A stretch of DNA of 5,071 bases from the NCBI GenBank assembly GCA_024689605.1, contig JAILDD010000139.1, forward strand, positions 1-5,071, read 5' to 3'. Origin of the DNA: Lachnospiraceae bacterium. Its GTDB lineage: Bacteria > Bacillota_A > Clostridia > Lachnospirales > Lachnospiraceae. Made by a program: the position numbers and the translations under genes. Below, one piece after another: positions 1 to 4,931 of the stretch (position 1 is its first letter; each line of letters begins with the position of its first letter). A model generated the notes under the pieces. It ran no database searches, had not been told where the DNA came from, and was given only the letters and a program-made list of their open reading frames with translations.

Positions 1-1
1 T

Positions 2-1471
2 ACTACTGAAGAGCCTGCTACAGGCGAAGAAGCTACTGAGGCACCTGCTGAAGGTGGCGAGGAAGCTACAGAAGCACCTGCTGAAGGTGGCGAGGAAGCT
101 ACAGAGGCTCCTGCTGTTGAAGATGCAGCTACTATGGAAGCTCCTAGCACAGAAGGTTGGGATGAGAGCATGAAGATCTATGCTTACTCATGGAACGATG
201 AGTTCGGCAGCAGACTCCAGTATGTACTTGATAAATATCCTGAGTACTCTGACTATGTTGAGTTCATCAACCTTGGTGTAAATGGAACAGGCCCTGACTA
301 TAAGACTCAGATTGAACAGGCTACCAATTCTGATAAATATCCTTCACTTATCCCTGCAGATAATGATGTGGCTAAGTATTTCATGGATCAGGTATATGTT
401 CAGCCTGTATCAGAAGTTGGTATCACATCTGATATGTATGCAAATGCTTATCAGTATACAATCGACTATGCTACTGTTGGTGGCGATCTTATGGCTGTTA
501 CATGGCAGGCAACACCTGGATGTCTCATCTACAGAACAGATATCGCTGAGGAAGTTCTTGGCACATCTGATCCCGCTGAGGTTCAGGAAGCAGTTAAGGA
601 TTGGGATGCGTTCTTTGAAACAGCAGAGGCTATGAAGGAAGCCGGATATGCTATGGTTTCCGGTCCTGATGAAGCTAAGTATGCTATTTGGGATCAGCAG
701 ACACAGCCTTGGATAACAGTTGCCGAAGACGGATCAGAAACTCTTTCTCTTGATGATTCTATAAAGCAGGATCTTGAAAATGCTAAGAAGCTCTATGATG
801 GCGGTTATGTAACTGCAGAGGATGCATTAATGTGGACAAACCAGTGGAATGCTAACTACAGAGGTGACGTATTCTGCTACTTCGGATGCACATGGTCAGT
901 TTACTGGTGTATGGCTACTGATATGCAGAGTGAAGAGGATTATCAGGCCGCTTTGGCTGCAGCTGAAACAGAAGCTGATAAAAAAGCACTTGAGGAGAAG
1001 AGAGCAATCGACCTTCAGAATCCCGATAGTACATTTGGTAAGTGGCATATCTGCCAGGGTCCTGTAGCTTATCACTGGGGTGGTACTTATGTATGTGTAG
1101 GTGCTGATACTCCTAATCCTGAGCTTTGCGGATTCCTTCTTTACGAGCTTTGCTGCGATAAGGATATGATGTATGAGATATCTGCCGATACAAAGGACTA
1201 TGTAAACAACAAGGCAGCTATGCAGAAGATTTCCGATGATGGTAAGGGCGTTTCTGAGCAGCTTGGTGGACAGGATGCTGTTGCTATATGGCTTGAGGCA
1301 GCTCCCAAGATTGATCTTAGTAATGCAAGCTATCTCGATTCCGACATCAAGGGAATTGCTGATGAGGCACGTAAGAGCTATGTATCAGGTACATTTGCTG
1401 ATGTAGATACAGCAGTTCAGTTTATTAAGGATGAAGTAAAGAAGAAATTCTCTAACATTACTGTAGAGTAA
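2..1471 (+). CDS. Sugar ABC transporter substrate-binding lipoprotein, 5' end missing
   Basis: This is the extracellular sugar-binding component (family 1 solute-binding protein, CUT1 type) of an ABC importer, expected to be lipid-anchored on the outer face of the membrane and to hand ligand to the two permeases downstream. The frame is open from base 2, so the gene starts left of the window; the ATG at 134 lies inside the frame and is not the start. The 489 visible residues begin with a low-complexity Ala/Glu/Thr/Pro/Gly linker (about 45 residues), then a typical binding-protein fold: a strand MKIYAYSW near 173, the hinge-type segment around 482-562 ending in CLIYRTDI, and the helix WDAFFETAEAMKEAG near 602-646. 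Many Trp and Tyr residues fit stacking on sugar rings. An Ala/Glu/Lys-rich helical stretch at 923-1030 looks like an insertion. Signal peptide and lipobox Cys are not visible. The ligand cannot be named; an oligosaccharide is inferred from family and neighbours. Confidence 0.9.
   Translation, partial: TTEEPATGEEATEAPAEGGEEATEAPAEGGEEATEAPAVEDAATMEAPSTEGWDESMKIYAYSWNDEFGSRLQYVLDKYPEYSDYVEFINLGVNGTGPDYKTQIEQATNSDKYPSLIPADNDVAKYFMDQVYVQPVSEVGITSDMYANAYQYTIDYATVGGDLMAVTWQATPGCLIYRTDIAEEVLGTSDPAEVQEAVKDWDAFFETAEAMKEAGYAMVSGPDEAKYAIWDQQTQPWITVAEDGSETLSLDDSIKQDLENAKKLYDGGYVTAEDALMWTNQWNANYRGDVFCYFGCTWSVYWCMATDMQSEEDYQAALAAAETEADKKALEEKRAIDLQNPDSTFGKWHICQGPVAYHWGGTYVCVGADTPNPELCGFLLYELCCDKDMMYEISADTKDYVNNKAAMQKISDDGKGVSEQLGGQDAVAIWLEAAPKIDLSNASYLDSDIKGIADEARKSYVSGTFADVDTAVQFIKDEVKKKFSNITVE
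11..116 (+). repeat. 33-bp in-frame tandem repeat encoding the lipoprotein linker
   Basis: Two 33-bp units (41-73 and 74-106) are identical except for the last base (GAA versus GAG). A third partial unit follows (107-116) and a degenerate 30-bp copy precedes them (11-40). The encoded unit is APAEGGEEATE. Because the unit is a multiple of three, gain or loss of copies would keep the frame and only lengthen or shorten the flexible tether between the membrane anchor and the binding domain. The array may extend left of the window. Confidence 0.9.
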
Positions 1472-1493
1472 TTACCATATCTAAGAAATAGGC

Positions 1494-1529
1494 AACTGTG
1501 CATCGGCATGAATATGCCGGTGCACAGTT
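1494..1529 (+). terminator. Intercistronic hairpin between binding protein and permeases (leaky terminator or 3'-end stabiliser)
   Basis: Arms 1494-1509 and 1514-1529 pair over 16 positions with one G-U wobble (AACTGTGCATCGGCAT with ATGCCGGTGCACAGTT) around a GAAT loop. Only TTTATCC follows, a weak U tract, so full termination is unlikely. The hairpin sits 22 bases after the binding-protein stop and 55 bases before the first permease start. Hairpins at this spot in sugar ABC operons commonly protect the upstream message or let only part of transcription through, giving far more binding protein than permease. That role is inferred here from position and strength. Confidence 0.7.
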
Positions 1530-1572
1530 TATCCTATAAAAAAGAAGCGTATACCAAACTTATCCGGATTGG

Positions 1573-1576
1573 GGAG
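1573..1576 (+). promoter_or_regulatory. Ribosome binding site that decides the first permease start
   Basis: GGGGAG at 1571-1576 contains the GGAG core. Its last base is the first base of an in-frame GTG at 1576, so that GTG cannot use it. The next in-frame GTG at 1585 lies 8 bases downstream, the normal spacing, and is therefore the preferred start. Confidence 0.7.
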
Positions 1577-1584
1577 TGACAAAA

Positions 1585-2550
1585 GTGCAGAAAAAACGTA
1601 AAACAGTTGAGTATGGAAAGTATGGATATATTTTCCTTGTTCCATTTTTTTTAGTATTTCTTATATTTCAGTTTTATCCATTGTTATATACATTTTATAT
1701 ATCGTTCATACAAAAACAGGTAAAAGGACACGGTAGAACAGCAGTTGTAAATGCCGTATTTGGATTCGGAAACTATGCTGATTATGTGTTTGGAGATAAA
1801 GGTGGCGGTGAAGTTTTTCAGTCCATAATAATAACAGTTGCATTATGGCTTTTGAACTTTGTTCCGCAGATTCTTCTTTCTCTTCTGCTTGCAGGCTGGT
1901 TCACAGATGCATTCAACAAGCTCAGAGGAGAGGGTGCATATAAAGTCATTATGTATATGCCGAATATTATCACAGCTGCTACAATTGCTGTTTTGTTTTA
2001 TACTTTCTTCGAAACACAAGGACCAGTTACATCACTTTTAAAGCATATAGGAATTGTTAAAGAGGACGCGAGTTTCCTAACATCCGGTTATGCATCCATG
2101 TTCATTATAGCATTCATACAGTTCTGGATGTGGTATGGTAATACGATGATCGTTCTTATTGCCGGCATCATGGGTATCAGTCCTTCACTTTATGAGGCTG
2201 CCATGGTTGACGGTGCTACACCGACTCAGCAGTTCTGGCTCATAACACTACCTCTGCTGAAACCTATCCTTCAGTTCACACTTGTGACCTCTGCTATAGG
2301 AGGTCTTCAGATGTACGATATTCCGCAGCTTTTTAACCAAGGCGGACCTATCGTTATGTGGGGGGATAAGGCAGTTTATTCAACTAAAACAATAGTTATG
2401 GTAATTAAGACGTATATTGATGCAGGCCCCGCACAAGATGAAGGAAGAGCAGCAGCATATTCTGTTATACTCTTCATAGTTACACTTGCTATAAGTATGA
2501 TTTTCTACTTTGCTACTTCTGAAAAGAAGCAAAAAGCATCAGGTGTGTAA
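1585..2550 (+). CDS. Sugar ABC transporter permease, MalF type (CUT1)
   Basis: This is one of the two membrane subunits that form the translocation channel of a carbohydrate importer. The product is 321 residues from GTG 1585; an in-frame GTG at 1576 would add three residues but overlaps the ribosome site. After a basic N-terminus (QKKRK) there are about six hydrophobic segments: residues ~15-40, ~80-105, ~120-145, ~165-195, ~218-245 and ~290-312. The cytoplasmic EAA loop that docks the ATPase is clear: E204-A-A, D209-G210, then ITLP. Length and the long extracytoplasmic loop after the first segment (~residues 42-75) fit MalF/UgpA-like permeases without the enlarged periplasmic domain of enteric MalF. 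It is in one operon with the binding protein upstream and the second permease 25 bases downstream. No ATPase gene is present, so a shared MsmX/MsmK-type ATPase is likely. The substrate is unknown. Confidence 0.93.
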   Translation: MQKKRKTVEYGKYGYIFLVPFFLVFLIFQFYPLLYTFYISFIQKQVKGHGRTAVVNAVFGFGNYADYVFGDKGGGEVFQSIIITVALWLLNFVPQILLSLLLAGWFTDAFNKLRGEGAYKVIMYMPNIITAATIAVLFYTFFETQGPVTSLLKHIGIVKEDASFLTSGYASMFIIAFIQFWMWYGNTMIVLIAGIMGISPSLYEAAMVDGATPTQQFWLITLPLLKPILQFTLVTSAIGGLQMYDIPQLFNQGGPIVMWGDKAVYSTKTIVMVIKTYIDAGPAQDEGRAAAYSVILFIVTLAISMIFYFATSEKKQKASGV

Positions 2551-2554
2551 AATA

Positions 2555-2564
2555 AGGAGAGGAG
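2555..2564 (+). promoter_or_regulatory. Ribosome binding site of the second permease
   Basis: The purine-rich AGGAGAGGAG lies entirely in the 25-base gap after the first permease stop and ends 11 bases before ATG 2576. It supports ATG 2576 over the upstream in-frame ATG at 2510, which would overlap the first permease by 41 bases and add a 22-residue basic extension unlike the family. Confidence 0.75.
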
Positions 2565-2575
2565 AATATTATACT

Positions 2576-3457
2576 ATGGCAAGCAATATTCATGTAAATA
2601 CAACGCAAGAAAAGGAAAAATTCTCATTACGAAAGCCTTTCAGATATTTTATTTGTATTGCGCTCTGTGTACTTGCACTTTTTCCTTTCTACATTTTGAT
2701 AGTAAATTCAACACTTACTTCAGATACGATTAAAACCGGTTTACATCTGATACCAAGCGGAAATTTTGTAACTAACTATAAAGGCTTGATTGCAAAAACA
2801 GATGCTGTAGGAATATCGCTTTGGAGATCTATGCTGAACTCTCTTTTAATTACTGTTCCTACTACCGTTTTGCAAGTTTATTTTGCAGCACTCACAGCAT
2901 ATGCAGTTACCGTATATCGGTTTAGAGGAAGAAATCTTGTATGGGCATTCATCTATGCTATCATGATGATCCCTACACAGGTTTCCATCGTCGGTTTCAT
3001 CAAGGTCTGCAATCTTACACATCTGTATGGTTCCAGACTGGCGCTTATCATTCCTGCAATGGCTGCTCCTACTACTGTTTATTTCATGAAGCAGTACATG
3101 GAAGCGAGCTTCTCCGTAGAAATTGTTGAAGCTGCCCGAATCGATGGTGCAAGCGAGTTCTATACATTCAACAGGATTGCAGTTCCACTGATCATGCCGG
3201 CTATAGCTACGCAGGCAATCTTCGCATTCGTTGCATCCTGGAACAATCTTTTCACACCTTCACTCATCCTTGCAACAGAGCGTGAGAAAGCAACAATGCC
3301 TATGTACGTGCAAGCATTGCAGTCCAACGATAAGCAGAGAGACTTCGGTCAGATCTACACCGGTCTGTTCATCTCCATCCTGCCTATTATGGTTGCTTAT
3401 TTCGTTCTCTCCAAATACATTGTAGCCGGTGTCGCTCTCGGTGGTGTTAAGGAATAA
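2576..3457 (+). CDS. Sugar ABC transporter permease, MalG type (CUT1)
   Basis: This is the second channel subunit of the importer, pairing with the permease upstream. The product is 293 residues from ATG 2576, a normal MalG-family length. Features in order: a polar N-terminus, a first membrane segment (~25-48), the family's extracytoplasmic loop with a LIPSGNF...NYKGL pattern (~61-73), further segments at ~90-112, ~122-146, ~155-175, ~200-228 and ~255-280, the EAA loop (E185-A-A, D190-G191), and the C-terminal AGVALGGVKE. Codon style changes abruptly near 2936. Upstream, isoleucine is ATT or ATA in all 10 cases and TTC is used for 3 of 8 Phe; downstream, ATC is used for 13 of 19 Ile and TTC for 12 of 12 Phe. 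The last 140 bases are repeated in inverted orientation at 4932-5071. It is the last gene of the operon, followed by a strong terminator. Confidence 0.93.
   Translation: MASNIHVNTTQEKEKFSLRKPFRYFICIALCVLALFPFYILIVNSTLTSDTIKTGLHLIPSGNFVTNYKGLIAKTDAVGISLWRSMLNSLLITVPTTVLQVYFAALTAYAVTVYRFRGRNLVWAFIYAIMMIPTQVSIVGFIKVCNLTHLYGSRLALIIPAMAAPTTVYFMKQYMEASFSVEIVEAARIDGASEFYTFNRIAVPLIMPAIATQAIFAFVASWNNLFTPSLILATEREKATMPMYVQALQSNDKQRDFGQIYTGLFISILPIMVAYFVLSKYIVAGVALGGVKE
3318..3457 (+). repeat. Left arm of an inverted duplication (permease 3' end)
   Basis: These bases match the reverse complement of 4932-5071 over 140 positions without gaps, with 14 mismatches (90%). Only three mismatches fall in 3318-3393, which includes an unbroken 35-base identical run at 3359-3393; eleven fall in the last 64 bases. 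Similarity stops at the stop codon and does not continue into the flanking noncoding DNA. On the other side the match runs to the window edge, so its true length is unknown. Confidence 0.95.
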
Positions 3458-3480
3458 CTTTTAAAAGAATAACAAATGAG

Positions 3481-3519
3481 ATAAGCGGAATCATAAGAAA
3501 GATATGATTCCGCTTATTT
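3481..3519 (+). terminator. Intrinsic terminator of the transporter operon
   Basis: A perfect 15-bp stem (ATAAGCGGAATCATA at 3481-3495 with its complement at 3503-3517) closes a 7-base AGAAAGA loop and runs into TTTGTGTTTT. It lies 23 bases after the second permease stop and should end the operon transcript. Confidence 0.88.
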
Positions 3520-3550
3520 GTGTTTTAATAATCCAAATGTTTATAAATCA

Positions 3551-3577
3551 TTGTACTATCGCAAAATTTTATATAAT
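3551..3577 (+). promoter_or_regulatory. Possible distal promoter for the recombinase gene
   Basis: A perfect TATAAT at 3572-3577 follows TTGTAC at 3551-3556 with a short 15-base spacer. The surrounding 3530-3610 stretch is very AT-rich, so a chance match is quite possible. It includes an AAAAATT/AATTTTT inverted repeat at 3588-3594 and 3604-3610. No coding sequence was found in 3458-3733. Confidence 0.3.
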
Positions 3578-3628
3578 TCAAATCCACAAAAATTGTATGC
3601 AATAATTTTTCTTGAATCTGTATTAGCC

Positions 3629-3657
3629 TTGCAACTTCTAAAGACCGGTATTACAAT
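3629..3657 (+). promoter_or_regulatory. Probable proximal promoter of the recombinase gene
   Basis: TTGCAA (3629-3634) and TACAAT (3652-3657) are separated by exactly 17 bases, a good sigma-A-type arrangement (4 of 6 and 5 of 6 consensus matches). Transcription would begin near 3664, placing the hairpin at 3679-3711 at the very start of the transcript. A 12-bp palindrome GTATTACAATAC (3648-3659) covers the -10 and could be an operator; no regulator is known. Confidence 0.5.
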
Positions 3658-3678
3658 ACTTTCGTAGCTTACTCTTTC

Positions 3679-3711
3679 AAAACGGACAGTTTCTCGCTGT
3701 CCGTTTTTTTT
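3679..3711 (+). terminator. Terminator hairpin in the recombinase leader (possible attenuator)
   Basis: A perfect 11-bp stem (AAAACGGACAG at 3679-3689 with CTGTCCGTTTT at 3697-3707) surrounds a 7-base TTTCTCG loop, and the run of T continues to 3711. This is a textbook intrinsic terminator, yet it ends only 22 bases before the recombinase ATG and lies downstream of the best promoter. It would stop most transcripts at about 45-50 nucleotides unless bypassed. It could equally block read-through from upstream. Its 11-7-11 symmetry also resembles a tyrosine-recombinase core site. Confidence 0.85.
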
Positions 3712-3718
3712 ATTCAAT

Positions 3719-3724
3719 AGGAGG
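3719..3724 (+). promoter_or_regulatory. Strong ribosome binding site of the recombinase gene
   Basis: AGGAGG, a full anti-Shine-Dalgarno match, lies 9 bases before ATG 3734. It begins just 8 bases after the terminator T tract ends, so any transcript that passes the hairpin should be translated efficiently. Confidence 0.85.
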
Positions 3725-3733
3725 TTCTATATT

Positions 3734-4795
3734 ATGAAGTGCTTTAAGCGTTCTAACGGAAGTGGTAGCGTTTACAAGCTGTCAGGCAATCGCAGACGTC
3801 CCTATGTTGCCGTAATTACAACAGATTGGAACGGAGAAAAACAGCAGAGGAAATTACTCGGTACATTTTCTGAATATGACGAGGCAATATTGGTTTTGGC
3901 TGATTATCAGAAATCTTCAGCAGTATCCTCATCTACAATATTATTTCGCGATGTGTACGAACAGTGGTCAATTAGATATTTTCCCGAATTATCACAGTCT
4001 TCCTGTGCGGTATATAGAGCTGCGTTCAATAATTCAAAAGATATTCATGACACTCCCTTTGCAAACATAAATGTAGATACTCTTGAAAAATGTATATGCT
4101 CCGCTGATGTTGGCTATGAGAGTGCCCGATCTATGAAAAAACTATATAGCAGAATGTTTAAATATGCAGTACCCAGAGGATTTGCAATTGCTAATCAAGC
4201 TCAGTATATCGATATTCATTCACTCCCGCTTAAATCAAAGAAACCCCTTGAAAGAAGAGCTTTTACTGATAAAGAAATATATCAGCTGTTTGAAGATGCC
4301 ATCAGATCTGACTTTTGTAAAGTCGTATGTATGCTCATATATTCAGGTCTGCGTATTTCAGAAATGCTTAATCTAAAAAAATGTGACTGTCACATTGATG
4401 AACGTTGGATTTATGTATCTATTTCCAAAACAACCGCAGGTATACGTCAGGTCCCTATAGCTGACAAAACACTAAGTTTTTGGAAATATTTTTTTTATAG
4501 GAAGCAAGATTGTGATTACCTATTATATTTTGACGGGCGTTGCTACAATGGAAGACGTGGATATGATGCATTTTATGGAAAACGCAACAGTCCATGGCGC
4601 ACATATTTTTCATCATTTGATATAACGCATACTGTTCATGAAACCCGGCACTCTTGCGAGACCATGCTTAGACGTGCAGAAGTTTATCCGACAAAAATCG
4701 ATGCCATTCTTGGCCATTCCGGTTCTTCTCTTGGAGAACGCGTCTATACTCACTTGACTATCACAGATCTTATTCCAGAAATTAACAAGATTTGA
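3734..4795 (+). CDS. Tyrosine-type site-specific recombinase (solitary integrase)
   Basis: This 353-residue enzyme belongs to the phage/ICE integrase family, which cuts and rejoins DNA through a 3'-phosphotyrosyl link. Residues ~8-60 (NGSGSVYKLSGNRRRPYV..., then a KQQRKLLGTF strand) look like the small beta-sheet arm-binding domain of Tn916/lambda-type integrases. Residues ~68-155 are a helical core-binding domain, and ~170-353 the catalytic domain. All expected active-site residues are present: R207 (SGLRISEM), K232 (SKTTAGIRQ), H302 and R305 (HETRHS), H328 (LGHSG) and the nucleophile Y338 (RVYTH). The gene is intact with no stop or frameshift, so the protein is probably active. It has its own leader (promoter, hairpin, AGGAGG). 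No excisionase, relaxase, phage or cargo gene is visible beside it. It is more AT-rich than the transporter genes and uses many TTA, ATA and TGT codons, suggesting acquisition. Its target site is unknown. Confidence 0.93.
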   Translation: MKCFKRSNGSGSVYKLSGNRRRPYVAVITTDWNGEKQQRKLLGTFSEYDEAILVLADYQKSSAVSSSTILFRDVYEQWSIRYFPELSQSSCAVYRAAFNNSKDIHDTPFANINVDTLEKCICSADVGYESARSMKKLYSRMFKYAVPRGFAIANQAQYIDIHSLPLKSKKPLERRAFTDKEIYQLFEDAIRSDFCKVVCMLIYSGLRISEMLNLKKCDCHIDERWIYVSISKTTAGIRQVPIADKTLSFWKYFFYRKQDCDYLLYFDGRCYNGRRGYDAFYGKRNSPWRTYFSSFDITHTVHETRHSCETMLRRAEVYPTKIDAILGHSGSSLGERVYTHLTITDLIPEINKI

Positions 4796-4799
4796 ATTT

Positions 4800-4820
4800 G
4801 TTCGCTACCTGTTAGTTACC
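4800..4820 (+). repeat. Short direct repeat pair just after the recombinase gene
   Basis: GTTCGCTACC (4800-4809) and GTTAGTTACC (4811-4820) match at 8 of 10 bases and are spaced 11 bases start to start, one helical turn. Closely phased short direct repeats next to an integrase gene can be arm-type integrase sites. With only two imperfect copies this is tentative, and chance is a real alternative. Confidence 0.3.
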
Positions 4821-4874
4821 ATTGAGCCAATTCTAAAAAAATGTATTTTGATAAATTGTCTTTTTCTTTCAATC

Positions 4875-4903
4875 AAAAGCCCCACCAAAACGGTGGGGCT
4901 TCT
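4875..4903 (-). terminator. Intrinsic terminator of the minus-strand permease gene
   Basis: AAGCCCCACC and GGTGGGGCTT form a 10-bp GC-rich stem (4877-4886 with 4892-4901) around a 5-base loop. Read on the minus strand it gains a G-U and an A-U pair and ends in GGGGCTTTTGATTG, 28 bases after the permease stop. On the plus strand the tail is CTTCTAAAG, so it should serve the recombinase transcript poorly. No other terminator for the recombinase was found in 4796-4931, and its transcript may run into antisense of the neighbouring permease. Confidence 0.8.
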
Positions 4904-4931
4904 AAAGCGTATAGTTAAATTCGTAACAAAA

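Noticed and set aside
11..116. CRISPR-like array
   Set aside because: The repeats are contiguous, in frame, have no spacers, and encode a low-complexity linker.
134..136. ATG at 134 as the start of the binding protein
   Set aside because: The frame is open to the left edge, encodes a lipoprotein linker there, and 134 has no ribosome site or signal peptide after it.
1576..1584. GTG at 1576 as the start of the first permease
   Set aside because: Its first base is the last base of the only ribosome-site sequence, leaving no spacer. GTG 1585 has an 8-base spacer and yields the same protein minus three residues.
2510..2575. ATG at 2510 as the start of the second permease
   Set aside because: It would overlap the first permease by 41 bases and add an atypical 22-residue extension, whereas ATG 2576 follows a strong AGGAGAGGAG.
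3458..3733. Small gene or structured regulatory RNA between the operon and the recombinase
   Set aside because: Apart from two terminator hairpins and promoter-like elements the stretch is AT-rich with no ribosome site plus convincing short reading frame and no recognisable riboswitch pattern.
4380..4396. CRP/FNR-type operator
   Set aside because: The TGTGA/TCACA halves are only 3 bases apart instead of about 6, and the site is deep inside a coding region with no promoter beside it.
3673..4872. Direct repeats flanking the recombinase as att sites (TCTTTCAA at 3673-3680 and 4865-4872)
   Set aside because: Eight AT-rich bases with no extended similarity are expected by chance in this much noncoding sequence.
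3458..4931. Complete transposon, ICE or prophage
   Set aside because: Only the recombinase is present; no terminal repeats of transposon type, excisionase, mobilisation, replication or phage genes are visible.
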